Part shown: piece by piece, positions 16,126 through 24,660 of the stretch
Layout: each line of letters begins with the position of its first letter
Position numbering within the stretch: the stretch's first letter is position 1
Notes under the pieces: generated by a model
Databases searched by the model: none
What the model was told of the DNA's origin: nothing
What the model saw: only the letters and a program-made list of their open reading frames with translations
Assembly: GCA_003353825.1 (NCBI GenBank)
Contig: PIVW01000019.1
Span: 1-27,162 of the forward strand
DNA: 27,162 bases
Reading direction: 5' to 3'
From: Chloroflexota bacterium
GTDB taxonomy: Bacteria > Chloroflexota > Anaerolineae > J102
Translations under genes and position numbers: made by a program

Positions 16126-16243
16126 CTTCTCAATATTCCAGGGCACTCGCCGAATGAATTCGGGCTCTGGGGGAGGGGTTCTGCGAACCTACGCCGAACG
16201 TCCGCCTTCGTGGACGGGTTAGTTCCCCCAAGTTATTGAGAAG
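16126..16243. mobile_element. MITE-like palindromic element, 118 bp, no coding capacity
   Basis: The ends are perfect 10-bp inverted repeats, CTTCTCAATA (16126-16135) and TATTGAGAAG (16234-16243). Inside, a GGGGGA/TTCCCCC pairing (16169-16174 with 16223-16229) encloses two small hairpins: GGTTC/GAACC (16177-16189) and CGTCC/GGACG (16199-16216). A third hairpin before it has CCGAAT/ATTCGG around a 2-nt loop (16150-16163), itself flanked by CCAGGGC/GCTCTGG. The whole can fold as a branched cruciform. There is no transposase and no obvious target-site duplication. It could be a dispersed palindromic repeat or a structured RNA. Confidence 0.5.
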
Positions 16244-16317
16244 ATACGTTTTTCAGACCAAATGACCGTAGACGATGGTCAAACACTTCATGTCAGTACT
16301 GGACCATCGAACATTTT

Positions 16318-16349
16318 AAGGGTCGAGGCATACGCTTCGGCCCTTTTTT
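16318..16349 (+). terminator. Intrinsic terminator
   Basis: An 11-bp stem, AAGGGTCGAGG (16318-16328) with CTTCGGCCCTT (16335-16345), has two G-T wobbles and the loop CATACG, and is followed by T to 16349. This is the clearest intrinsic terminator in the window. It ends rightward transcription from nrdJ or from an unannotated short RNA in the gap. A perfect 8-bp inverted repeat, CGATGGTC/GACCATCG (16273-16280 and 16302-16309), stands just before it. Confidence 0.75.
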
Positions 16350-16372
16350 CGTGCTTCCGTGGTTATCTTGTG

Positions 16373-16378
16373 TATAAT
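16373..16378 (+). promoter_or_regulatory. Consensus -10 box before the small SARP-like gene
   Basis: A perfect TATAAT lies 34 bp before the ATG at 16412 and directly behind the terminator, so a new transcription unit probably starts here. No good -35 is visible at 16-18 bp. Confidence 0.45.
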
Positions 16379-16411
16379 GGTGTACACTAACTACGCTTAG
16401 GACTTAGGCCA

Positions 16412-16729
16412 ATGTCTCCCACCCTGGAGATCAACCTATTCGGGGAAATGCAAATACATATATCTGGGAGCGTACTTCCAGTCACCCCTAGTGTGCGAGC
16501 GCGCATGTCGCTCGCTTACCTGGTCACCTATCAGCGGCCACACACTTATCTCATCGGCGAAGCCGATACGATTTATTTCAATGAAAAGGCTGTCTGGCGG
16601 AGGTGGATGAAAAACGTTCGAAGTGGTGAATCCGCTTACCTGCAATCGACCCGGGAACTGGTCGCATTTATCAAGAAATGGGCGGGTGAACTCGGATCAA
16701 TCGGAGAGTCTTTGAACACGCGAAAGTGA
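16412..16729 (+). CDS. Small protein resembling the N terminus of SARP/BTAD regulators
   Basis: A 105-aa product. Residues 5-45 ([15 protein letters not shown], then [16 protein letters not shown]) resemble the opening of the winged-helix DNA-binding domain of SARP/BTAD regulators, where an L.I.LLG beta strand is followed by a helix with a LLAYL core. The rest (residues 46-105) is helical-looking and charged, and does not continue as a BTAD domain. Full regulators are several hundred residues long, so this is either a minimal relative or a decayed remnant with an open frame. AGGA (16399-16402) stands 9 nt before the ATG, and a consensus -10 lies upstream, which argues for expression. It precedes the giant exported protein by 52 bp and might be co-transcribed with it. 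Family assignment is tentative. Confidence 0.5.
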   Translation: MSPTLEINLFGEMQIHISGSVLPVTPSVRARMSLAYLVTYQRPHTYLIGEADTIYFNEKAVWRRWMKNVRSGESAYLQSTRELVAFIKKWAGELGSIGESLNTRK

Positions 16730-16770
16730 CCATCAGTTCAGCCTTGCCTACATCAGCACCTACTATATTG

Positions 16771-16775
16771 AGGAG
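16771..16775 (+). promoter_or_regulatory. Ribosome-binding site of the giant exported protein
   Basis: AGGAG lies 6 nt before the ATG at 16782. It fixes the start so that the signal peptide is complete. Confidence 0.75.
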
Positions 16776-16781
16776 TTAACC

Positions 16782-19700
16782 ATGCAGACCAAGCCTACGC
16801 ATCCACATAACCGTGTCTTATTCACGATCATTCTGGTTATTCTGGCACTTTTGGTTACGGTATTCGTCGCGCCTGCGCATGATTCGTTGGCCGAATCGAG
16901 CGCAACAACTGCTGGCGCGACCGATGCCTGCAGCGACGCCATTGCCAATGGCAGTTTTGAGAGCGATTTCAGCGCATGGACAACCGCCGGTGGCCCCTGG
17001 ATCGCCACCTATGAGGCACATACCGGCAGCAATAGTGGCGTGTTGGGCGGTGAAGACAACGCCAACCACAGCTTCTATCAAGATGTAACCTTAGCGGCTG
17101 ACGCTACATCCGCAACGTTATCTTTTTGGTGGTACGTTTACACACAAGAAAGCGAAGGCGCTGACGATCTCTTTTATATGGAAGTGATAGACACGGAGGG
17201 AGAGATCTATCAGTTCGAGGAGTTATCGAGTAGCTCTTCAACAGGTGGCTGGTTCAAAACTACAATCGATTTAGATCCTGTTGAATTCCCCACCTTTTTC
17301 GGTGCTCCCATTCGCATCCGCTTTCGGGCAACGACCGATGGTGCGGATTTTACCAGTTTTTACATTGACGATGTCCAACTGGTGGTGTGTTCGCCCGATC
17401 CCTCTTGCCCTTACGACATGTACGAATCCAACGATAGCATGGTCGAGGCGGCTCCGATCCCCATAGATATCTCGATATACAGTCTTTACATTTGCCCACA
17501 AGACGATGAAGACTGGTATGAATTCAGTGTGAGTGCGGGTGAAATCATCGATGTCAGCCTCTATAACCTACCGGCGGATTACGATCTCGAATTATATGAT
17601 TCCAATGGTATCTTGTTGGCAAGTTCTGCGTCAGGGGGGACAGCAGATGAGGGTGTTCAATATGTTGCGGTTTCTTCAGACACCTATCATGTACACGTAT
17701 TCGGTTACAACGGCGCCTGGAGCACCACAGAATATGTGCTTCGCGTCAACTTGACCATACCCCCAACAGATACGCCTACTGCTACGCATACGCCAACAGA
17801 CACGCCCACTTCAACACCGACATCCACGCCCACAGCTACTCCCACGCCAACGCCTACCGAGACACCAACACGTACCCCAACACACACCCCTACTCCTACA
17901 CCAACGCCGACTGAGACACCCACCAGCACACCCACCTATACACCGACTAACACTCCGACACACACACCGACGCCGACACCGTCCTGTCCTTTTGACAGCT
18001 ACGAACCTAATGAGACTTTTGCGCAGGCGGCGACCATCGAGACAAACATCTCGCACTATGCACTTTATATCTGCCTCAGCGGTGATGAAGATTGGTTTAA
18101 ATTCGATGTGACTCAAGGTGAGACCATCGATATCAGTTTGTACAATCTTCCTGCCGATTACAATTTGCAACTATTGCACCCCGACGGTGGTGTCTTGGTC
18201 ACAGCCTCACACTCAGGCGATGTGGATGAGGTTATCTCGCACATCGCTGCCGTATCGGGCCAGTATCGAGCCGTTGTTTATGGACAGGAGGGCGCTTGGA
18301 GCAGCGAGGAGTACTCGCTACGAATCGATCTAAACACATCGGCTACCGATACCCCGACGCCGACGCCGACGGCAACAGCAACCGACACCCCCACGGCCAC
18401 CTCGACACCAACGCCAACATATACGCCAACACCACGTCCGGCGACTGACACACCGACCCCCACCCATACTTTCACTCCGACACCCGCGCCCACCGACACC
18501 CCCACACCTACGCCGACCCCTACCGATACCCCAACACCAAAACCGCCCACCCCCACGCCAGGTCAGGTGTTGGTGGTGAACACGACCGACGATACGGTAG
18601 ATGCCGCTCGCTGTACAAGCAACCACTGCTCGTTGCAGGAAGCGGTACTGGCTGCAAACAACAGGGGGGCGATTCGCATCGACTTCAACATCCCCACTAC
18701 CGACAGTGGCTATGATGCTGCAAACGACTTTTGGAAAATCGATCTTTCATTTGCATCGTTTGTCTTATTAAAAGATCGTATCATCATCGATGGTGACAGT
18801 CAGAAACAAAACCTTAGCTCGAACAGCACCAATGCCATCCCGGCGCCTGCGATCGAGATCAATGGCAGTACTTTTGACAGCGATGTTTGTGGATTCCGCA
18901 TCTCCGCCGACAACATCGAGATCAAGGGTCTAAGCATCACCGGCTTCAAACGCTGTGGCATCACGATCGATGACGATGCACAGGAGAGCGTCATTGAGGG
19001 TAACTATATCGGCATGAGTCCTGCCGGAGATGTCAAGGCCAATGGCATGGGCATCGAAGTCGTACGGGCGAGCCACAGTGTCATTGGTGGCACATCACCA
19101 GGTCTGGGGAATGTGATTAGCGGCAACAACGGTGACGGCATACAGTTCATCGTAGACAATCACCACAACCAGGTGCTGGGGAACATCATCGGTCTTGGAC
19201 CCGACGGTAATGCGCATCGCCCCAATAGCGGTAATGGCATAAGCCTGTTATGGGGCTCTCAACAAAACCAGATCGGCGCCAAAGGAGACTACGACGGCAA
19301 CGTGATCAGCGCCAACCAGGGCCACGGCATCTACCTGAGCGGCGATGATGTGACGCTCAATGCCATCATCGGCAATATCATCGGCCTGGATGACGAAGGT
19401 CGAGAGGATGCAGGCAACGGCGGCAGTGGCATCGCCCTGGATGACGACGCCTTTCGTAATACCATAGGTATCGATGAAGAGGGTGGTGGCAACCTCATCG
19501 CCGGCAATGGCGAACATGGCATCATCGCCAGCGCTGGCAATCTCCACCTGATCCGCAATAACTTCGTGGGCACCAATTATCTGGGCGACAGCGCTCTCCC
19601 CAACGATAAGGCCGGAATCCGCCTGGACAATGGCGCTAACAACTCAGTGGTTGCCAACAACCTGATCAGTGGAAACAAGGGCAATGGCCTGGAAATGCGC

Positions 19701-22700
19701 GGGCCTTCAACCGCCAACAACACCACAACTGGCAATAAGATCGGTGTCGGAAAAACGGGCGGTTACGGCCTCGCCAACGAGGAGAATGGCGTTTTAATCG
19801 CTTACGGAGCGCATGACAATAGTGTCACCAACTCGTTGATCAGTGCCAACCAGAAAAACGGAATCGAGATTCTCTTCGCTGACACACACACGAATCTCAT
19901 TCAGAGCAATCAAATTGGTGTCAATGCAGCAGGAGATAGCATACTGGGCAATTGGGACAATGGTATCGAGATCAATGGCGGCCGAAACAACACGATCTTG
20001 GGAAACCTCATCGCCGGAAATGGGGATCACGGCATCCATGCCCTCTCCAGCGGTAGCCATCAAAACCAGATTCTGGCAAACTTCATCGGCACAAACCGTA
20101 TTGAACAGAAGGGATTGGCCAATGTCGAACATGGCATCTATCTCAGTCAGGGCGCACATCATCAACTGATCGGTCCCTACAACGATATCCCCAATCGCAT
20201 CATGTACAATTATGGTGATGGCGTACGCGTGGATGGAGTCAATACCGACGCCAATACGATAACGCGCAACGCCATCGGCAACAACGAAGATAATGGCATC
20301 ATCGTCGAAAATGGTGGAAATAGCTACATTCAACCGCCACAGATCACTTCGGTTGCGCTGGCCAACAGCCTTTATCGCGTCGAAGGGATGGCCGGGCCAG
20401 GTAATAAGGTCGAGTTATTCTCTGACTACTGGGACGAAAGCCTCCTCTTCGAAGGAGAGGCGGTGGCAGATGGCAGTGGTAAGTTTAGTGTCGTCATCGA
20501 TGTACGGGCGCGAAATGTCACTGCCACACAGACAGACGGGGCCGGCAACACATCGGCTTTGAGCGCCGCCCGCAGCATCGCCTGCCCCGACGGCTATGAA
20601 ACCAACGACACCATCTGGACAGCCAAGCCCATGCCCAATACGCTTGAGGCTTATGTCTGCTCTCAAGAGGATGTCGATTACTACGCAATTGAAATCGCCC
20701 CCGGCGCCACAGCTCTACGCATTCTCCAGGTCGAGATGGAGCACCCATCCGAAACCTATGCCTTGGAAATCCTCCGTGATGATGGCTACACCGTTGCAGC
20801 CCAAGGCGTCGCTACAGGCCAAGACAACACCGTCATCGCTTCTCTTGTAGCCGGTGAAACCCAGACGTTGCTGATCAAGGTAACTGCCGGCACAGGCAGC
20901 GCCGATCCCAGGCAACCTTATAAGCTCACCGCTTACAAGTTCGATTGCTCAGACAGCTACGAACCTAACGATTCGTTCGGCTTCGCCAGCCAATTGTCAG
21001 GTGGAAGCACCACAACTGTCGAATCCTATCTGTGCAGGTCGTGGGATACTGATATTTACAAGTTTAGAGCATCAACCGGCCAACGTATCGGCGTTAGCCT
21101 GCTAGGCTATGCGCCCGATTACGAGATCACGCTCTTCGATCCCTGGCAGAACAAGATCAAATCATCTGGCGCCCAACTCAGCCATGATGCTGTGATCAAT
21201 GGCGACTACTTTGTGCGGGTGCAGAGCAGCAGCGGCTGGCGCTATTCACCCACCTATCCCTACGAACTCACTGTCACGCTCGGCGATAAACCCACCTTGC
21301 CGGAGCGAGACCTGCGCCTGCTTGATATGGAAGTCAACCAGTCGATTCAAAGCCTTAGCAACACCGTCCCCCTGATCTCGGGCAAGCCTGCCTGGGCCCG
21401 GCTGTATGTCTCAGGTTTCCAGCATGTGGTGAACAATGTCCAGGGTTATCTCTCGGCCGAACTGGATGGCGTGGGACTGGAACCCGCACAGTTTCCCTGC
21501 TCGAACACAGTCACTGCCTATGGTGTTCTTGAAACAACCAAGTCGATGCGAGACAACTTCAAAAGCAGTATAAACTGTCTACTTCCGACCAGTTGGCTGG
21601 CAAAAGCAGGTCAGCTAGAGCTAACAGGCCATGTCTATTCCTCTGATATCGTCGATCCAAATAACGGTAACAATGACCGCAGCGAAGAACTGATAGTGGA
21701 AGAATCACCTCCCCTTCATATCAAAATCATCCAGGTCCGAGATGGCTGCGAAGAGCACGAATGTAAGGAGGAACATGGCCCCAGCCTGAAAGACTACGCA
21801 GATATCGATAAGCTGATGCTAGCCATGTATCCGCTTGCCGAAGTCGATCTCATCCCTCATGCCGGGGCTTTTGTGCCCTGGATAGATGAAGAACCTACAC
21901 TCGATGATTTGGCAGCTGAGCATCCTAACTTTGCCACTGAACCAAACACCTTTATCATGGGTGTGGTACGAGATCATGTACTCGCCTGGGGTCGGGGGAT
22001 GGGTGAGATGGGCAGCGAGGCTGATGGGAACGGCGAAGCATCCTGGGTCGAGGTTGGGGGAAGTGGTGATCGTTTACAGAGGCTTGCAGCACATGAGTTG
22101 GGGCATAACCTACGCCTCAATCATGTCTACGGCTGCTGGCCCAGTTATCCAGACGGCCCCTATCACCACTATCGTGGCGAACCGAAGATCGACGATGGCG
22201 ATGTGCGACACACCTATGGTCTGGATGTCTACGCCAATCCCCCCGAGGTGATTGGCCCGCGATCCAGAAACGAGCTGATGACCTATTGCAGTGGCAAACA
22301 GTGGGTGACCTCCACCCATTACATGATGCTGCGAGACGCATTGAGGATCGGCGCCGGTATGCCGGTCGTACAGACGGCGATAGCGAATGATGCCAACATC
22401 ATGATCATCTCCGGTCGCGTGGACGCCGAAACAGGCGCTGTGCAATTACGGCCTATCACCCGCTATCCTGCGAGCGAACTGAGCCCCTATACCTCCAGCA
22501 ATGGGCCGGGAACGTATCGTCTTGTTCTATTGGATGCAGGGGGTAGCACCCTCTACGAGCGTTCATTTGGATTGTCTGAAGGCAATCATCAAGAGAGTGG
22601 CGCTCGTCTCTTCTTGATGGTACCTGATCAACCTGAAATGCAGCGTCTCGTCATCTTGTCAGGTGATGGCGAACTTTTCTCGCTAGAAACCAGTGCACAC

Positions 22701-23288
22701 GCCCCCACCGTCAACTTGCAGCCCGTGCAGGGGATGATACCCGAACGCCTGCCTGTCAGTTGGACGGCAGAAGATGGTGACGGTGATAACCTGGTGTCGG
22801 AGGTCTCGTTCAGCCCCGATGGTGGAGCAACATGGCAACCGATGGGGATAGCACTGAAAGGCTCAGCCACCGAATTGGACACATCGCTATGGCCGGAAAC
22901 AGGACAAGCTATGTTGCGCATTCAGGTCAGCGATGATGTGCACACGGCTGAAGATATCAGCGGCCCCTTTGCAGTCTCGGCCAAAGCACCGGTCCTCATC
23001 ATCACCAGCCCCGACGACGGCAGTGCTGTGACACCCGGTTGGCCCGTGTCGATTTCTGCCTTTGGTTTTGATGCCGAAGATGGCTCAGCAGTGGCAGATT
23101 CTGTGCATTGGCACTCCAATAGAGATGGAGAACTGGGCACGGGTAAACAGATCATCGTACTTGATCTGAGCGCTGGCTGGCATACCATCACTGCCACAAC
23201 GACCGACAGTGACCAGAATACAGTCTTAGAGAGTATCCAACTTTACGTGGGACACGAGATCTACACACCGGTACAGTGGCAGCCTTAG
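16782..23288 (+). CDS. Giant exported protein: PPC domains, beta-helix, putative zinc protease
   Basis: 2168 aa. A signal peptide comes first (hydrophobic core about 12-31, cleavage probably near residue 38). Next is a beta-sandwich of the NGSFES..AW type (about 52-205) and PPC domain 1 (209-325, starting [10 protein letters not shown]). A Thr-Pro linker (about 327-401) is followed by PPC 2 (402-518), a second Thr-Pro linker (about 521-594), and a CSLQEA motif (616-621). A right-handed parallel beta-helix with many GN.I.GN...GI repeats runs to about 1180, then an Ig-like segment (1183-1262), PPC 3 (1268-1388) and PPC 4 (1389-1500). A zincin domain has [11 protein letters not shown] (H1771, E1772, H1775, H1781) and a Met-turn ELMTYC (M1833). 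Two C-terminal beta-sandwich modules (about 1972-2160) end the protein. It is probably a secreted or surface enzyme; substrate unknown. The C terminus has no membrane anchor. It is not in an obvious operon with the following gene. Confidence 0.85.
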   Translation: MQTKPTHPHNRVLFTIILVILALLVTVFVAPAHDSLAESSATTAGATDACSDAIANGSFESDFSAWTTAGGPWIATYEAHTGSNSGVLGGEDNANHSFYQDVTLAADATSATLSFWWYVYTQESEGADDLFYMEVIDTEGEIYQFEELSSSSSTGGWFKTTIDLDPVEFPTFFGAPIRIRFRATTDGADFTSFYIDDVQLVVCSPDPSCPYDMYESNDSMVEAAPIPIDISIYSLYICPQDDEDWYEFSVSAGEIIDVSLYNLPADYDLELYDSNGILLASSASGGTADEGVQYVAVSSDTYHVHVFGYNGAWSTTEYVLRVNLTIPPTDTPTATHTPTDTPTSTPTSTPTATPTPTPTETPTRTPTHTPTPTPTPTETPTSTPTYTPTNTPTHTPTPTPSCPFDSYEPNETFAQAATIETNISHYALYICLSGDEDWFKFDVTQGETIDISLYNLPADYNLQLLHPDGGVLVTASHSGDVDEVISHIAAVSGQYRAVVYGQEGAWSSEEYSLRIDLNTSATDTPTPTPTATATDTPTATSTPTPTYTPTPRPATDTPTPTHTFTPTPAPTDTPTPTPTPTDTPTPKPPTPTPGQVLVVNTTDDTVDAARCTSNHCSLQEAVLAANNRGAIRIDFNIPTTDSGYDAANDFWKIDLSFASFVLLKDRIIIDGDSQKQNLSSNSTNAIPAPAIEINGSTFDSDVCGFRISADNIEIKGLSITGFKRCGITIDDDAQESVIEGNYIGMSPAGDVKANGMGIEVVRASHSVIGGTSPGLGNVISGNNGDGIQFIVDNHHNQVLGNIIGLGPDGNAHRPNSGNGISLLWGSQQNQIGAKGDYDGNVISANQGHGIYLSGDDVTLNAIIGNIIGLDDEGREDAGNGGSGIALDDDAFRNTIGIDEEGGGNLIAGNGEHGIIASAGNLHLIRNNFVGTNYLGDSALPNDKAGIRLDNGANNSVVANNLISGNKGNGLEMRGPSTANNTTTGNKIGVGKTGGYGLANEENGVLIAYGAHDNSVTNSLISANQKNGIEILFADTHTNLIQSNQIGVNAAGDSILGNWDNGIEINGGRNNTILGNLIAGNGDHGIHALSSGSHQNQILANFIGTNRIEQKGLANVEHGIYLSQGAHHQLIGPYNDIPNRIMYNYGDGVRVDGVNTDANTITRNAIGNNEDNGIIVENGGNSYIQPPQITSVALANSLYRVEGMAGPGNKVELFSDYWDESLLFEGEAVADGSGKFSVVIDVRARNVTATQTDGAGNTSALSAARSIACPDGYETNDTIWTAKPMPNTLEAYVCSQEDVDYYAIEIAPGATALRILQVEMEHPSETYALEILRDDGYTVAAQGVATGQDNTVIASLVAGETQTLLIKVTAGTGSADPRQPYKLTAYKFDCSDSYEPNDSFGFASQLSGGSTTTVESYLCRSWDTDIYKFRASTGQRIGVSLLGYAPDYEITLFDPWQNKIKSSGAQLSHDAVINGDYFVRVQSSSGWRYSPTYPYELTVTLGDKPTLPERDLRLLDMEVNQSIQSLSNTVPLISGKPAWARLYVSGFQHVVNNVQGYLSAELDGVGLEPAQFPCSNTVTAYGVLETTKSMRDNFKSSINCLLPTSWLAKAGQLELTGHVYSSDIVDPNNGNNDRSEELIVEESPPLHIKIIQVRDGCEEHECKEEHGPSLKDYADIDKLMLAMYPLAEVDLIPHAGAFVPWIDEEPTLDDLAAEHPNFATEPNTFIMGVVRDHVLAWGRGMGEMGSEADGNGEASWVEVGGSGDRLQRLAAHELGHNLRLNHVYGCWPSYPDGPYHHYRGEPKIDDGDVRHTYGLDVYANPPEVIGPRSRNELMTYCSGKQWVTSTHYMMLRDALRIGAGMPVVQTAIANDANIMIISGRVDAETGAVQLRPITRYPASELSPYTSSNGPGTYRLVLLDAGGSTLYERSFGLSEGNHQESGARLFLMVPDQPEMQRLVILSGDGELFSLETSAHAPTVNLQPVQGMIPERLPVSWTAEDGDGDNLVSEVSFSPDGGATWQPMGIALKGSATELDTSLWPETGQAMLRIQVSDDVHTAEDISGPFAVSAKAPVLIITSPDDGSAVTPGWPVSISAFGFDAEDGSAVADSVHWHSNRDGELGTGKQIIVLDLSAGWHTITATTTDSDQNTVLESIQLYVGHEIYTPVQWQP
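17761..17984 (+). repeat. Thr-Pro coding minisatellite, linker 1
   Basis: Degenerate tandem repeats of the 6-bp type ACNCCN encode about 75 residues of alternating Thr-Pro, with occasional Ala, Ser, Glu, His and Asn. It joins PPC 1 to PPC 2. Such linkers are extended and possibly O-glycosylated. The codon third bases vary, so selection at the protein level is likely. Confidence 0.85.
18342..18562 (+). repeat. Thr-Pro coding minisatellite, linker 2
   Basis: A second array of the same 6-bp type encodes about 74 residues and joins PPC 2 to the beta-helix. It is similar in length to linker 1. The pair suggests duplication of a PPC-plus-linker module, since the preceding PPC domains share the phrase SLYNLPADY. 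Confidence 0.85.
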
Positions 23289-23296
23289 CCGAACAG

Positions 23297-23360
23297 GTTT
23301 GTAGTAAGCGATTCATCGCTGTAGCCAACACGCTTCGGCGCTAAAGCGCTTACTACAAAC
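23297..23360. mobile_element. MITE/REP-like palindromic element, 64 bp
   Basis: Perfect 14-bp inverted ends, GTTTGTAGTAAGCG (23297-23310) and CGCTTACTACAAAC (23347-23360). The centre holds more small hairpins: GCGAT/ATCGC (23308-23319), CGC-TTCG-GCG (23331-23340) and GCGCT/AGCGC (23338-23349), which compete with the long stem. It starts 8 bp after the stop of the giant gene, where it could also act as a transcript-end structure. No coding capacity. The form suggests a dispersed family moved by an outside enzyme. Confidence 0.6.
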
Positions 23361-23567
23361 TCATAAAAATCGTCGCAAAAAGTGAACTCCCAGTTCAAAT
23401 GCGGTACTACCTGACTTATTATTGAGCATTTCTTCATTAAAATCGATGAATTTTCGATGTGTATTGGCTTCACGAACCCGCTCAGACCTGTCCTGAGTGC
23501 AACCGAAGGAATGACACAGGCAGGATAGGAGTCGCATCCACAGAATCCACCAGAACTAGCTATTTTT

Positions 23568-23627
23568 CTATCGGATACGGGGGCGACGGGACTCGATCAC
23601 TACTACTGAATTATCCCCCGCCGATAG
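23568..23627. repeat. 60-bp two-step inverted repeat upstream of the cytochrome gene
   Basis: CTATCGG (23568-23574) pairs with CCGATAG (23621-23627), and CGGGGG (23578-23583) pairs with CCCCCG (23615-23620), with a 3-nt bulge on one side and a 31-nt loop. The stem is GC-rich and stable. It lies 180 bp before the cytochrome start. It could be a leader structure or a degraded palindromic element. Confidence 0.55.
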
Positions 23628-23806
23628 AGTTATTACCCCCCTTTCCCCTCTTTTCTGACAGCTCGCGATTACCCTGTGTTCGCCTCTCCCAATCCCTAGT
23701 CAACCTGCTTGATTCATGTTATTATGTCATTATCGACGTGGCAATGTAGCCTATTTTTTCCTCCACATTCGGGATCGCAATTGCCTGAGATCCGGCATTC
23801 ACACAT

Positions 23807-24595
23807 ATGACCAGGTTTACGCGGCGGGACTGGAGGCCATATCACCGCCAGATCGTTTTTGGTGTTGCCATAGCCCTGGTCCTCATCCCACTATCACTTA
23901 CAGTGCTGCTTGCGCCACTGTTCAGCGGTTTAACAACGGTGGACGCTAGTGTCGTAACGTTTGCGGGTGGTTATCAGAGCCCGGATCGCTGTCGCGCCTG
24001 TCACGAAGAGGAATTTCAGGAGTGGTCAGGCACCACCCATGCCCAGGCCTCTTTCGACCCCATATTTCAGACCTACTTGCAGGGGGTGGAGCAACCAGGG
24101 GAGTGCTTCGGTTGTCACGCGACAGGCTATGATACCAACACTGGGCAATACGTGCTAGCTGGGGTAAGTTGCGAGGCCTGCCATGGACCCTATCGTCCCG
24201 ACCACCCTGACGAAAACATGATGGTCGTTGATTCTGAAATACTATGCGGCCATTGTCATACGAGCACCCTGTTGGAATGGGAGTCGAGCCGACACGGGGA
24301 GGTTGGGATCAATTGCATCGCCTGTCATGAGGTGCACAACCAACATACTCGCCAGGAAGTGATCACAAACGCGCTCTGCGCTGGCTGTCACCGGGCTGGC
24401 ACTCAGGATGAAAGCCACCATCAACATCTGTCAGTTGGTGTGCTCTGTGTGGACTGCCACCTTTCCCGCCCGCCACTCAAGGCCGAAAGCGCCGTAAATG
24501 GACACGCACCCACGGGTCACGATTTTACCGTAGCTGTCAACCAATGTGGTGAATGTCACGAGCCTGCACCACCCTTTAGCAGAGATGGAAGCTGA
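23807..24595 (+). CDS. Membrane-anchored octaheme cytochrome c
   Basis: A 262-aa product with a basic N terminus, one membrane helix (about 15-38), then an outer domain with eight CXXCH heme-binding motifs at C62, C100, C122, C147, C170, C191, C214 and C247. Between the motifs are several more His residues that could be distal ligands (for example H78, H163, H177, H180 and H204-H207). The layout resembles membrane-bound multiheme electron carriers of the cytochrome c554/NrfH-like type, but no catalytic signature identifies a substrate. The helix shows no clear cleavage site, so it is probably an anchor. The ribosome-binding site is weak. No cytochrome maturation or partner reductase gene is in view. 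It converges with the response regulator gene, 65 bp away. Confidence 0.88.
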   Translation: MTRFTRRDWRPYHRQIVFGVAIALVLIPLSLTVLLAPLFSGLTTVDASVVTFAGGYQSPDRCRACHEEEFQEWSGTTHAQASFDPIFQTYLQGVEQPGECFGCHATGYDTNTGQYVLAGVSCEACHGPYRPDHPDENMMVVDSEILCGHCHTSTLLEWESSRHGEVGINCIACHEVHNQHTRQEVITNALCAGCHRAGTQDESHHQHLSVGVLCVDCHLSRPPLKAESAVNGHAPTGHDFTVAVNQCGECHEPAPPFSRDGS

Positions 24596-24608
24596 TTACT
24601 GGTTCCAA

Positions 24609-24640
24609 GCATCGGGTTGGGGATTTCCACCGATCGATGC
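24609..24640. terminator. Possible bidirectional hairpin between convergent genes
   Basis: GCATCG and CGATGC (6-bp arms) flank about 20 nt, and an alternative ATCGG/CCGAT pairing exists. It lies in the 65-bp gap between the convergent cytochrome and response regulator genes. There is no T-run, so the call is weak. Confidence 0.25.
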
Positions 24641-24660
24641 TGATCATACCCCTGCCCAGA

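Larger units (their letters stand above)
15850..16411. other. 562-bp non-coding gap rich in inverted repeats
   Basis: No credible gene. It begins with a 7-bp tandem repeat, GTGTTGC twice plus GTGTGC (15923-15942), then a hairpin CCCAA/TTGGG (15991-16005). A perfect 9-bp hairpin with a 3-nt loop follows (16066-16086, AAGGTTTTC/GAAAACCTT). Then come the 118-bp palindromic element, an 8-bp inverted repeat (16273-16309), an intrinsic terminator and a consensus -10 box. Confidence 0.7.
23289..23806. other. 518-bp gap between the giant gene and the cytochrome gene
   Basis: No convincing gene. It holds a 64-bp palindromic element (23297-23360), a stretch resembling dispersed repeats (23483-23516, with GAGTGCAACCGAAGGAATGA), and a 60-bp inverted repeat (23568-23627). 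C/T-rich sequence then runs to about 23700. An open frame at 23459-23749 has no family resemblance or ribosome-binding site. Confidence 0.65.

Noticed and set aside
17705..17935. Minus-strand frame of repeated Val-Gly
   Set aside because: Simple reverse reading of the Thr-Pro minisatellite.
17757..18565. CRISPR-like repeat array
   Set aside because: The repeats are 6-bp coding units without spacers, in frame with Thr-Pro codons.
23459..23749. 96-aa open frame in the gap before the cytochrome gene
   Set aside because: No ribosome-binding site, passes through inverted repeats and repeat-like DNA, and resembles no family.
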